From JBBRHQ01 sp963840235 (lineage in GTDB: Bacteria; Actinomycetota; Thermoleophilia; Solirubrobacterales; 70-9), in assembly GCA_963840235.1 (NCBI GenBank), contig CAWIYC010000003.1, positions 124,001 to 188,000 on the forward strand: a DNA stretch of 64,000 nt. Direction: 5' to 3'. The notes under the pieces were generated by a model, which saw only the letters and a program-made list of their open reading frames with translations, made no database searches and had not been told where the DNA came from. Of the stretch, positions 1 to 7,571 are shown piece after piece. Positions within the stretch are counted from its first letter, which is position 1. Each line of letters opens with the position of its first letter. Position numbers and translations under genes: made by a program.

Positions 1-22
1 CCCAGGGGTAGGACACCTGAGG
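1..22 (+). promoter_or_regulatory. shared upstream motif, copy 1
   Basis: The sequence CCCAGGGGTAGGACACCT occurs 117 bases upstream of the RTX-protein start and is nearly identical to a minus-strand sequence at 2080-2098 in front of the HTH regulator gene. An inverted partner CCCCTGGG lies at 37-44. Inferred to be an operator or upstream activating site; no factor is proven. Confidence 0.4.
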
Positions 23-138
23 TGGTCGCGATCTAGCCCCTGGGTCCCTTGTTTGCCCTGCTCCTGCGGGGTTTAGTGGCCGCAACGGACCGGCTCCAGT
101 CCGACCGGCAAACGTCAATTGCAGGAGGGGGTACAGCA

Positions 139-885
139 ATGAAGCTCAGAAGGAACATGGGTGCGGTGATCGCCGGAGTCCTGGTCCTCGCTCTCTCGGT
201 CGGGGTGGCGAGCGCCGCGACGATCGTCGGCGACGACACCGACGAGGTTCTGACCGGGACGCCGCAAGCGGATCAGATCGATGCCAAAGGCGGCGCCGAC
301 ACGGTCAGGGGGCTCGAGGGCCCGGACAGGATCCGCGGCGGTGAGGGCAACGACTCGGTCGACGCCGGCCCCGGTCCCGACCGGGTCCGCGGTGAGGCCG
401 GAGACGATGGCGTCCGCGGCGGCCCCGGCCACGACGCGATCTCCGGCGGTGAGGGCAACGACACGATCGGCGGCGGGGAGAAGGGCGACGCGATCCTCGG
501 CCAGGCCGGCGACGACCAGCTCGCGGGCGGCGACGGTCGCGACCTGCTGCGCGGCCGCGACGGCAACGATCGCGAGAACGGCGACGATGGCGCTGACGTG
601 GTCTTCGCCGGTGCCGGCGTCGACCAGATCGCCGGTGGCGACGGACCCGACAACCTGTTCGCCCGGGCCCAGGTGGATGTCCCCCAGCCGGGGACAGACT
701 CGGTCAACGCCGGTGACGGCAACGACACCGTCTTCGTCCGCGACGGCGAGGCCGACGAGGTCAGCTGCGGTGACGGCCGCGACCTCGTCTTCGCCGACGA
801 TGTCGACGTGATCCGCGCGAACTGCGAGCGGGTCCGGGTCGGCGAGCCGAAGGCGTCCGACGACGACAGCGAGGTCGGCTCCTAG
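139..885 (+). CDS. secreted RTX (hemolysin-type calcium-binding) repeat protein
   Basis: A 248-residue exported protein. Residues 1-27 form a clear Sec signal peptide ending VGVASAA. Most of the rest is tandem GGxGxD-like nonapeptides (for example GGEGNDSVD, GGEGNDTIG, GGDGRDLLR), the calcium-binding parallel beta-roll of RTX proteins. The repeats end in a cap with paired cysteines (SCGDGRD then NCERV). I chose the ATG at 139 over an upstream in-frame start at 49 because GGAGGGGG precedes it and the signal peptide begins there. No catalytic domain is visible; it may be a surface or matrix protein. It converges on the HTH regulator gene, and both have the CCCAGGGGTAGG motif upstream. Confidence 0.8.
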   Translation: MKLRRNMGAVIAGVLVLALSVGVASAATIVGDDTDEVLTGTPQADQIDAKGGADTVRGLEGPDRIRGGEGNDSVDAGPGPDRVRGEAGDDGVRGGPGHDAISGGEGNDTIGGGEKGDAILGQAGDDQLAGGDGRDLLRGRDGNDRENGDDGADVVFAGAGVDQIAGGDGPDNLFARAQVDVPQPGTDSVNAGDGNDTVFVRDGEADEVSCGDGRDLVFADDVDVIRANCERVRVGEPKASDDDSEVGS

Positions 886-937
886 CCGCGACAGCGGGGC
901 GCGGCCGCGAGGCCGGCGGCCCGGCAGGTGATGGCGC

Positions 938-963
938 GGGGCGGGGCCGGGCGGCCCCGCCCC
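938..963. terminator. GC-rich terminator hairpin
   Basis: Perfect 11-base-pair stem (GGGGCGGGGCC and its complement) closing a GGGC loop, 52 bases after the RTX gene stop. There is no T-tract, so it is a stem-type terminator candidate only. Confidence 0.5.
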
Positions 964-988
964 CTGCCTGGTTCGGCGACAGTGATCC

Positions 989-1009
989 TTCCTCTCACTA
1001 TGAGAGGAA
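989..1009. repeat. convergent-junction hairpin repeat, copy 1
   Basis: A perfect 9-base-pair stem TTCCTCTCA/TGAGAGGAA with loop CTA, T-rich on one side and A-rich on the other so that it reads as a stem plus tail on both strands. It lies between two convergent genes (stops at 885 and 1030). The same core recurs at 25954-25982 between another convergent pair. Likely a bidirectional terminator or REP-like repeat. Confidence 0.65.
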
Positions 1010-1029
1010 ATTGAACTCTCGCGGTGGGC

Positions 1030-2046
1030 TCAGCGGGTGACGGCGGCGTTGCGCGCCGAGCGCGCGACCAGGCTGCCGATCTCCGAGCATTCCCTGCCGA
1101 GGCCGTAGCCCAGGGCCCCGGCCTGGACCTGCCCGGCCGCCAGGGTCAGCTCAGCGACCACGTTGGCGCTCTCCCGGGTCCCGGCCCGCGGCGGGCCCTG
1201 GGCGACGAGGCTGGTGAAGTCGGCGGCTCGGCGCAGCCCGTTGCCGAACAGCGCCAGATCGCGATCTTCGCCGGCGGGTGGCGCCAGCGACTCGAAGCGT
1301 CCGCCCATCGTCTCGATCACACCGAGGTAGCTGCGCGCACGCTCGGCTGTCGAAGCGCCGGCGAGTTGGGTCTGGCCCTCGAGGGCGAGCCGGCAGTAGC
1401 CGTTGACCGCTTCCCGGTAGCGGGCCGGGGTGCTGGCCTGCGCCGGAGAGTCTCCCGACGAGCCTCCGGAGAAAGTGCCGGTGAGGACCAGCGTCAGCGC
1501 CAGGGCTACGGCGCCGGCCGCGACCGAACCGATGATCAGCGGCCGCCCGGGCCCTGGGCTTCGTGGCCCGGGGGCGGGCGCCGGCACTTTCGCGGCCTCA
1601 GCCGGGTCGGGGGCGGGAGCTTCCGCGGCCGGCGGGTGTTCGGAAGTGCGAGCTTTCGCGGCTGGGGCCGGATCGGGAGCCGGCGATGGTGAGTGCGTCG
1701 GCGACGCCTGATCGCCGCCGCCGGCACCCGGCTCTCCGGCCGGGATCAGTCCGCCCTCGATGACCAGTTCCACCAGTCGTGCCCGCTTCTGGTTGTGGGG
1801 GAGGGGCTCGACTCCGAACTTGCGGTATAGGGCCCGCAGGTGGGCCTTGACGGCATCGACGCTGAGGAACACCTCCGCGGCTATCTCCTGGTTGGTCGCC
1901 GGTGTCGCGTAGCGATTGCCGTCGGCGCGCGGGCGGCAGAGGGCTGTGAGGATGGCCCGCTGGGTGTCGGTCAGGCGCACGCCGGAGAGCGGCGGGGCGT
2001 CCACCCCGTCCCCAGTCGAGCTCGCAGCCGGTGGATCGTCAGCCAT
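1030..2046 (-). CDS. membrane-tethered HTH transcriptional regulator
   Basis: Residues about 20-95 form a GerE/winged-helix-like DNA-binding segment (LTDTQRAILTALCRP, then NQEIAAEVFLSVDAVKAHLR). A long Pro/Ala-rich linker follows, then one transmembrane helix (PLIIGSVAAGAVALALTLVLTG) and a C-terminal extracytoplasmic domain of about 130 residues with two cysteines. The layout is DNA-binding head inside, sensor outside. Start is uncertain: ATG at 2046, or GTG at 2064 adding six residues. The motif at 2080-2098 sits just upstream and recurs before the RTX gene, suggesting autoregulation and control of that gene. The sensor domain matches no family I recognise. Confidence 0.7.
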   Translation of the reverse strand: MADDPPAASSTGDGVDAPPLSGVRLTDTQRAILTALCRPRADGNRYATPATNQEIAAEVFLSVDAVKAHLRALYRKFGVEPLPHNQKRARLVELVIEGGLIPAGEPGAGGGDQASPTHSPSPAPDPAPAAKARTSEHPPAAEAPAPDPAEAAKVPAPAPGPRSPGPGRPLIIGSVAAGAVALALTLVLTGTFSGGSSGDSPAQASTPARYREAVNGYCRLALEGQTQLAGASTAERARSYLGVIETMGGRFESLAPPAGEDRDLALFGNGLRRAADFTSLVAQGPPRAGTRESANVVAELTLAAGQVQAGALGYGLGRECSEIGSLVARSARNAAVTR

Positions 2047-2079
2047 TTCGATAGCTACAAACACCCGCGAGAGGTGTTC

Positions 2080-2098
2080 CTACCCCTGGGGTGCCTTG
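2080..2098 (-). promoter_or_regulatory. shared upstream motif, copy 2
   Basis: Minus-strand CCCAGGGGTAGGAACACCT, differing from the copy at 1-18 by one inserted base. Its core CCCCAGGGG is near-palindromic. It lies 15-35 bases before the two possible starts of the regulator. Confidence 0.4.
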
Positions 2099-2166
2099 TC
2101 ACTTCCCGCGGACGTGCCTACTCTAACCGTGGCGCGCGGTGCGGTCAGGCAGGCGCCGAGAACCCG

Positions 2167-2592
2167 ATGAGAGCGATCAAAGCGGACAAGAGGAGCAACA
2201 AGCGGCCCCGGCTGTGGATCGCGCTCGTGGTGCTGGCTGCCGTGGCTGCGCTGCCGGCGCCGGCGCTGGCCCACGGGAACTATGGCGCCGCCGCCAAGCG
2301 GCCTGCCTTCGACGGCGGCTCGTTGCGCCTGGTGGGCGTCGGCGGCTACGCCACCGAGCGCAAGCACACGGCTATCCGCGTCACCGTCTGCCTCAGCAAG
2401 CGCTACGGCGGCCAGTTCTTCGACGTCCGCTGCCAGACCGATTACGACAGCGACCGCCGGATCAAGGCGAGGGTCAGCGTGCCCGGCTGCGTCAGGGGTG
2501 TCTGGCGGACGTCGGCGGTGGGAGAGGCACTGGGCCGCGGCGGCGAGTGGACCCACCAGGCCTCTGATTCCAGCGCCGTCTTCCGCTGCTGA
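2167..2592 (+). CDS. small secreted protein of unknown function
   Basis: A 141-residue protein with a basic N-terminus and hydrophobic stretch ending ALPAPALAHG, a standard Sec signal peptide. The mature part (about 110 residues) is rich in Gly, Arg and Ser and has four cysteines (in VTVCLSKR, VRCQT, VPGCVR and the C-terminal FRC), which could form two disulfides. I recognise no family. The ATG at 2167 is chosen because the signal peptide begins there; the open frame upstream to 1840 overlaps the divergent regulator gene and is not coding-like. Confidence 0.6.
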   Translation: MRAIKADKRSNKRPRLWIALVVLAAVAALPAPALAHGNYGAAAKRPAFDGGSLRLVGVGGYATERKHTAIRVTVCLSKRYGGQFFDVRCQTDYDSDRRIKARVSVPGCVRGVWRTSAVGEALGRGGEWTHQASDSSAVFRC

Positions 2593-2642
2593 GGCCCCGG
2601 GCACAGGCGCCAAGAGCAGATGATCTCGTTCGACGGACACAG

Positions 2643-3623
2643 ATGAGGGGAAGTCGCTCCCTCTGCTTGCTGGCGGGCCTCTGTGGCCTACTGGCACTCG
2701 CCGCCCCGGCTTCGGCGCGGCCTGGGCCGAAGTTGACGGTGGCGCCGCAGAAGCTCGCCGCCGCCTTCCATTGTCACGGTCCCGAGATCCGCAACGCCAG
2801 CAGGACGCCGATCATGCTCGTCACCGGCACCGGCGCCACCGGCGAGCAGGCATACGCGATCGGCAAGGACGCCTTCGACGTTGCCGGGTACCCCGTCTGC
2901 GACGTCGATTTCCCCGACTTCACCACCGCCGACATCCAGGTCTCGGTCCAGTACCTCGTCTACGGCATCCGCCGTGAGGCGAGGCTGGCCGGTCGCAAGG
3001 TGGCCGTTTTTGGCATCAGCCAGGGCGGCCTCCTGCCCCGGTTCGCGCTCACCTACTGGCCCGGGTTGCGCTCGAAGGTCAGCGACGTCCTCGCCGCCGC
3101 CGGCACCCAGCACGGTACGACTGTCGGGCTGGGGGGTTGCTCCGCCACCTCGCCCTGCCCCCCCGCCTACTGGCAGCAGGGGGCGGGTTCGCACCTGCTG
3201 AGGGCGCTCAACCGCCAACCCGACGAGTCGCCGGGAGAGGATGTCGGCTGGACCACGGTTCGCTCGCTGGACGACGAGACAGTGCAGCCGCAGGGCGGCA
3301 GGCACCCGACCTCCTCCCTGGAGGGCGCGACCAACGTCCTCATCCAGAAGGTGTGCCCGGGGCGGGTGGTCAGCCACATCGGCACGGCCCTCGACTCGGT
3401 CACCTTTGCCGCCTTCAAGGATGCGATCAGCCACAGGGGCCCGGCCAGGGTCTCGCGCCTTCCCGGCGGCGTCTGCTCGCACCCGTATGCCCCGGGCCTC
3501 AACGAGACCACCACCGCGGCACTGCTTGCCGCCGCCGGCAGCCTCACCGGCTCGCAGGGAGGGAACGCCCCCAAGGTCGCCGCCGAGCCCCCGGTGCGTG
3601 CCTACGTCAAGCGCCTGCCCTGA
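2643..3623 (+). CDS. secreted lipase, Candida antarctica lipase B-like
   Basis: A 326-residue exported alpha/beta hydrolase. Signal peptide at residues 1-25 (ends APASARP). The nucleophile motif GISQGG places Ser126; SLDDETVQPQ around 208-217 matches the acid-residue segment of Candida antarctica lipase B (ATDEIVQPQ in the yeast enzyme), giving Asp210 or Asp211; VSHIG gives His245. An early TGTGATG segment fits the oxyanion loop of that family. Expected role: extracellular hydrolysis of lipids or esters. It begins 50 bases after the small secreted protein and may be co-transcribed with it. Confidence 0.75.
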   Translation: MRGSRSLCLLAGLCGLLALAAPASARPGPKLTVAPQKLAAAFHCHGPEIRNASRTPIMLVTGTGATGEQAYAIGKDAFDVAGYPVCDVDFPDFTTADIQVSVQYLVYGIRREARLAGRKVAVFGISQGGLLPRFALTYWPGLRSKVSDVLAAAGTQHGTTVGLGGCSATSPCPPAYWQQGAGSHLLRALNRQPDESPGEDVGWTTVRSLDDETVQPQGGRHPTSSLEGATNVLIQKVCPGRVVSHIGTALDSVTFAAFKDAISHRGPARVSRLPGGVCSHPYAPGLNETTTAALLAAAGSLTGSQGGNAPKVAAEPPVRAYVKRLP

Positions 3624-3742
3624 GAAGGGTGCGGGGTCCGACGGGCGCCCCGGCCTGCCCTTAGAACCCGGAGCACAGGGAGAGCCAGGGGCGGGGGCGT
3701 GGTTGAGCATGGGCGCGCCCGGTGCCATTTAGCTGTCCTTTA

Positions 3743-3772
3743 TTGACCCGCATAGGTTCGGTCGGATAGGTT
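3743..3772 (+). promoter_or_regulatory. sigma-70-type promoter for the copper oxidase pair
   Basis: TTGACC at 3743-3748 and TAGGTT at 3767-3772, spaced 18 bases. It predicts a transcript start near 3780, which argues against the in-frame TTG at 3771 and for the TTG at 3843 as start of the next gene. Confidence 0.5.
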
Positions 3773-3842
3773 GGGAAAGCCAAGTGAGGCGCCGGGAATT
3801 CAGTCGGCAAGGGCTCGAGACGGCGCTCGGAAAGGATTGAAA

Positions 3843-4433
3843 TTGAGGACCATCACCACTCGCGTTCGCCCCGGCAGGGTTGCGATCGTCTCCGCCCTGG
3901 TGGGGCTGCTGGCGCTCGCAGTGTTCGCGGCGGCGTTCGCAACCGGCTCGACCGGTAACGCTCGCAAGGCAAAGACCGACACGGTCTTGATCAAGGACCG
4001 AAACGACGGGCTCCCGCGGTTCTTCCCCCCGAAGACAGTCCACTCGGGGGACACGCTGCGGATCCTCAACAAGACGAACCCGCAGGCGATCGGGCCGCAC
4101 ACCTTCTCGCTGGTGACGCGCGAGTCGTTCCCGCGCACCCGTCCCGACCGCAAGGCGTGCTTCACGCCGGGACACATCTGCTTTGCGGTCGCCAAGTGGC
4201 ACGGAGTCAAGGGCAACGGACCGCCGACCGAGAATCCCGCCGAGGCCGGCAGGCCGGGTTGGAGCACTCTCGGCAACCTCAACCGCAAGGGCGACTCCTG
4301 GTTCACCGGGAGCAAGCCGCATGCCTCGTTCGGCCAGGAGGTGTCGATCAACACCTCCAACGGCCCGCGCAGGTTCTTTTTCATGTGCGTGATCCATCCG
4401 TGGATGCACGGCTCGATCAAGGTGCTGCCTTAG
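3843..4433 (+). CDS. membrane-anchored cupredoxin (type 1 copper protein)
   Basis: About 196 residues. An N-terminal hydrophobic helix (VAIVSALVGLLALAVFAAAF) is a signal anchor. The mature part is a plastocyanin/azurin-like domain with copper ligands visible as PHTFSL (His) and, near the C-terminus, MCVIHPWMHG, i.e. Cys-X2-His-X2-Met. A blue-copper electron carrier on the outer face of the membrane is expected. The TTG at 3843 is chosen because AAAGGA stands just before it and a promoter overlaps the alternative TTG at 3771. The following multicopper oxidase overlaps its 3' end, so the two probably form a redox pair. Confidence 0.72.
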   Translation: MRTITTRVRPGRVAIVSALVGLLALAVFAAAFATGSTGNARKAKTDTVLIKDRNDGLPRFFPPKTVHSGDTLRILNKTNPQAIGPHTFSLVTRESFPRTRPDRKACFTPGHICFAVAKWHGVKGNGPPTENPAEAGRPGWSTLGNLNRKGDSWFTGSKPHASFGQEVSINTSNGPRRFFFMCVIHPWMHGSIKVLP

Positions 4434-6364
4434 ACCAGCGCCGAGCAGAGTCGGCCGGGGACGCCCGCCGCTTCGGGCGGCGGGCGTTCCTGGGCGCGCT
4501 CGGTGGCGGGCTGCTGGCGCTGCTGCTGCCGTTGCGGGTGCGGCCCGGGAGTCTGCTCCCGCTTTCCGATGAGGTTGCCCCGGCGCTTGCGGCGGGACGA
4601 TTCCGCGCCAAGCTGCCGATTCCACGGACGCTGCGGGGGGCAAACCTGCGGATCCCGATCCGCCAGGCGGGGGTGCGGATCCTGTCGGGGCGAAAGACGA
4701 AGATGTGGACCTACGGCGGCACCTTTCCAGGGCCGACCATCCGCCGCCGCGCCGGGGAGCAGACCAGGGTCACTTTCCTGCACCGGCTGCCGAAGAAGGC
4801 GGGGGAGCTCACGGTCCACCTGCACGGTGGCCACAACCGTTCCGAGTTCGACGGCCAGCCGGGCGGGTTGACCGCTTCGCACCGCTTCTCCCTCTTCTGC
4901 AGAATTCCCCGCGGCCTCTCCGCGCTGCAGTCCGGTAACGACCTGCTGCTGGAGCCGGGGGGTGCCAAGACCTACGTCTACGACCTGATCGAGGACGGCG
5001 GGCCCGAACGGGCGTCGTTCCAGTGGTACCACGACCACCGCCTCGACCACACCGGGCGCAATGTCTGGCAGGGCCTGGCCGGGATGTGGATCATCGAAGA
5101 CGACCTCGAGGACTCGCTCGACCTGCCCTCGGGCGGCCGCGACATCCCGCTGTTGATCACCGACCGCTCGCTCGACCGCCACAACCAGCTGACCAACCCG
5201 TTCACGAACCTGAAGCCGCCAGACGATGGCGTCACCGGCTCCCTGGTGCTGGTCAACGGCGCCCACCGGCCGCATCACCCGGTCACTGCTCGCCGACACC
5301 GCCTGCGGATCCTCAACGCCTCGAACTTCCGCAGCTACAACCTCGCCCTCTCAAACGGCGCCCGAATGGTCCAGGTGGCGACCGACAGCGGGCTGATGCC
5401 GAGGTCCGTGAAGCGGCGCCGGCTGTTGCTCGGCCCGGCTGAGCGGGCCGAGGTGATCGTCGACTTCTCCGGCGCCGCCGGACGCTCGGTGGTGCTGGAG
5501 AGCGTCAAGCGCCACGACGGCGAGAACTCGCTCGGCGCCCGTCCCTATCTGGGGCCGGTGATGCAATTCCGGGTCGGCAGGAAGCGCAAGGACTCCACCC
5601 GTGTCCCCCGCAAGCTGCGCCCGCTGCCGGCCTGGACCGGGGAGGCGAAGAGGGCGCCGGACCGGACCTGGGTGATCTCGCTCGGTGGGGCCTTCTTCCC
5701 GAGCTGGCTGATCAACGGCAAGACCTTCAACCCCGCGCGCGTGGACGCCAGCCCTCTGATCGACACCACCGAGACCTGGCAGGTCACCAACAAGACCAAG
5801 GTCACCCACATCCTCCACCTGCACCACACCGACTGGTACATGCTGGCCCGCAACGGCAAGCCCCCGAAACCGTGGGAGGATTGCCTCAAGGAGACCTTCT
5901 TCGTCGGCCCCGGCGAGACGATCCGGGTCGCCGGTCACTTCAGCGACTTCCCCGGCAAGTTCGTGATCCACTGCCACATGCTCGATCACGAGGACCACGG
6001 CCTGATGACCCAGTTCGAGGTGGTCGAGTCGGTCGCAAGACTGCCGGCCGGCGATGAGGTCGCCCGCCGGCGCCGGGGCGAGATCCCCACCCACTCGGCC
6101 GCGCCCTCGCTGGGGCTTCCCGAGACGATCGTCCCGGGCGCTGCCGCCGTCGAGTTCACTCCGGCCGTCCCCGCCGGGGAGCGGATGCACCGGTTCGAGG
6201 TCGCCGTCAACGGCGAAGACCGGCTCTCGCTCGAGGGTGACGACGTCGGCCGTCCGGTCCGGTTGCCCTTCGCGGCCGGCGGGCTGACGCGTGTGACCGC
6301 GGTGGCCCACGCCGCCGACGGCCGTCTGCTGGGCGCCACGCGGGACTACCGCTCCGGCAACTAG
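4400..6364 (+). CDS. Tat-exported multicopper oxidase, CotA/bilirubin oxidase-like
   Basis: About 654 residues. All four copper-binding motifs are present: HLHGGH, WYHDHR, HILHLHH and HCHMLDHEDHGLM, the last identical in spacing to CotA laccase. The N-terminus carries twin arginines before a hydrophobic stretch (FGRRAFLGALGGGLLALLL), so Tat export of the folded enzyme is likely. About 110 residues follow the last copper motif and form an extra C-terminal domain I cannot name. No ATG fits; the GTG at 4400, overlapping the cupredoxin gene by 34 bases, is the nearest in-frame start. Likely oxidises phenols or metal ions with oxygen as acceptor. Confidence 0.82.
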   Translation: MDARLDQGAALDQRRAESAGDARRFGRRAFLGALGGGLLALLLPLRVRPGSLLPLSDEVAPALAAGRFRAKLPIPRTLRGANLRIPIRQAGVRILSGRKTKMWTYGGTFPGPTIRRRAGEQTRVTFLHRLPKKAGELTVHLHGGHNRSEFDGQPGGLTASHRFSLFCRIPRGLSALQSGNDLLLEPGGAKTYVYDLIEDGGPERASFQWYHDHRLDHTGRNVWQGLAGMWIIEDDLEDSLDLPSGGRDIPLLITDRSLDRHNQLTNPFTNLKPPDDGVTGSLVLVNGAHRPHHPVTARRHRLRILNASNFRSYNLALSNGARMVQVATDSGLMPRSVKRRRLLLGPAERAEVIVDFSGAAGRSVVLESVKRHDGENSLGARPYLGPVMQFRVGRKRKDSTRVPRKLRPLPAWTGEAKRAPDRTWVISLGGAFFPSWLINGKTFNPARVDASPLIDTTETWQVTNKTKVTHILHLHHTDWYMLARNGKPPKPWEDCLKETFFVGPGETIRVAGHFSDFPGKFVIHCHMLDHEDHGLMTQFEVVESVARLPAGDEVARRRRGEIPTHSAAPSLGLPETIVPGAAAVEFTPAVPAGERMHRFEVAVNGEDRLSLEGDDVGRPVRLPFAAGGLTRVTAVAHAADGRLLGATRDYRSGN

Positions 6365-6380
6365 ACTCCCCGGAGACATA

Positions 6381-6546
6381 CGGTCGGTGGTCAAGGGAAG
6401 TCCGGTGTGAAGCCGGCGCGGTCCCGCCACTGTGACCGGGCAAAGTCCGTCGCGGGCCCGAGAGGGCCGGCCACTGGGGATGACACCGACTCCCTGGGAA
6501 GGCGCGGCGTGCGACCCGGAAGCCAGGAGACCTGTCCCCGGCCGAG
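6381..6546 (+). ncRNA. cobalamin (AdoCbl-type) riboswitch
   Basis: Conserved cobalamin-element blocks occur in the right order: AAGGGAAGTCCGGTG with AAGCCGGCGCGG, then CCCGCCACTGTGA, GCCACTGGGGATGA, CTGGGAAGGCG, and the B12 box AGCCAGGAGACCTG at 6521-6534. It ends about 15 bases before the ribosome-binding site of the next gene, so it can mask translation or end transcription when B12 is plentiful. It controls the five-gene run to 12621. Confidence 0.93.
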
Positions 6547-6578
6547 CCAACTTCAACCCTCGAGGAAAGGGTGGCTTC

Positions 6579-7571
6579 GTGCCCAGATTGAACCGACTCC
6601 GGCTGGTGGCGCTGTGTGCGCTGGCAGCAACGGCGGTGCTCTGTGCCGCAGCAGGGGCCGCGGCGAAGACGGTCCCCGTGGACCTGCGCGTTCTCACGAT
6701 TCAAGGGAAGGTGCTGGCCGACCAGCGCCAGTACACGGGACCGACTGCGATCCGGACCGACCGCGGCGCCGACTGCTTCGGCACCGGGACCGGCGGCAGC
6801 GGCAAGAGCGTTCGCGTGCCCGGGGCGACCGCTCTCGGCGCGCTCCGCGACGCCGAAGAGTCCGACCCGGACCTCCGTCCGCTCTCGGTGACCGACTACG
6901 ACTTCGGCTTCCCGGGATTGGGGCTCTGCGCGATCGGCTCCGAGCGGGTCCGTGCGAGCCAGTTCTGGTTTCTCAAGGTCAATCACAAGAACCCGCAGAT
7001 CTCCGGAGACCAGGCGATAGTGCACAGCGGCAACTCGGTGATCTGGTACCTGATCCCGTTCTCCAAATGCGATCCCTCGCCTCCGTACTACTGTCCGCCC
7101 GAGTTGGTGGTGAGGGCGCCGGCCAGGGCCGAGCCGGGCGTGCCCTTCGGCGTCCACGTCCTCGGCATCAACGACGCCGGAAAGTCGAGCGCGGCGAAGG
7201 GCGTCAAGGTTGACGGGGCGGATCTTCCGACCGACGCCTCCGGCAATGCCCAGGTGGTGCTCAACGAGAGCCGGCGGATCCGAGCCGTGCGCCCGGGGAA
7301 GATTCCGTCTCCCCCGGTGTACGTTTGTGCCGACTCCGATCCATCGGCCTGCCCGGCGACACGGGGCAAGGACATTTTCGGATCCAGCCGCGCTGACAGG
7401 ATCATCGGCACGACCGGCTCAGATCGGATCCGTGCCCGTGGTGGTGCCGACTTCGTCAGCTCGATTGGCGGGGGAGGCGATGCCGTCGATTGCGGGCCAG
7501 GCCGGGACAGGTCGGTGCTCGATCCCGAGGACACGGCCCGCGGCTGCGAGCAGGTGACACGGCGCGGATGA
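6579..7571 (+). CDS. secreted DUF4430 protein with C-terminal RTX-like repeats
   Basis: A 330-residue exported protein, first gene after the riboswitch. GTG at 6579 is preceded by GAGGAAAGGG; an upstream in-frame ATG would lie inside the riboswitch. Signal peptide residues 1-27. Residues about 30-150 look like DUF4430: ALGALRDAEE, a central FPGLGLCAIGS segment, then FWFLKVNHKNPQISGDQAIV and GNSVIWYLIPF. DUF4430 is the fold of the transcobalamin/intrinsic-factor beta domain. A linking beta-domain follows, then short RTX-like repeats with a cysteine cap (DCGPGRD, GCEQV). Inferred: extracellular cobalamin or corrinoid binding; the RTX tail may anchor it at the surface. Confidence 0.72.
   Translation: MPRLNRLRLVALCALAATAVLCAAAGAAAKTVPVDLRVLTIQGKVLADQRQYTGPTAIRTDRGADCFGTGTGGSGKSVRVPGATALGALRDAEESDPDLRPLSVTDYDFGFPGLGLCAIGSERVRASQFWFLKVNHKNPQISGDQAIVHSGNSVIWYLIPFSKCDPSPPYYCPPELVVRAPARAEPGVPFGVHVLGINDAGKSSAAKGVKVDGADLPTDASGNAQVVLNESRRIRAVRPGKIPSPPVYVCADSDPSACPATRGKDIFGSSRADRIIGTTGSDRIRARGGADFVSSIGGGGDAVDCGPGRDRSVLDPEDTARGCEQVTRRG

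Noticed and set aside
273..728. Minus-strand and alternate-frame open frames over the RTX gene and most other genes
   Set aside because: They mirror GC-rich genes, are Ser/Pro/Arg-rich and lack starts or motifs; typical shadow frames of high-GC DNA.
139..885. Regular short DNA repeats resembling a CRISPR or tandem array
   Set aside because: The periodicity is that of the nine-residue RTX protein repeat; there are no conserved direct repeats with unique spacers.
2080..2098. Copper-responsive CsoR operator
   Set aside because: The near-palindrome TACCCCTGGGG recalls CsoR sites, but no csoR or copper ATPase is adjacent and the copper oxidases start 1.7 kb away with another promoter.
4157..4399. 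Long N-terminal extension of the multicopper oxidase
   Set aside because: It overlaps the cupredoxin gene in another frame and has no export signal; the Tat segment lies after 4400.
6432..6578. N-terminal extension of the first DUF4430 protein
   Set aside because: The extension is read from the cobalamin riboswitch itself; GTG 6579 has a ribosome-binding site and signal peptide.
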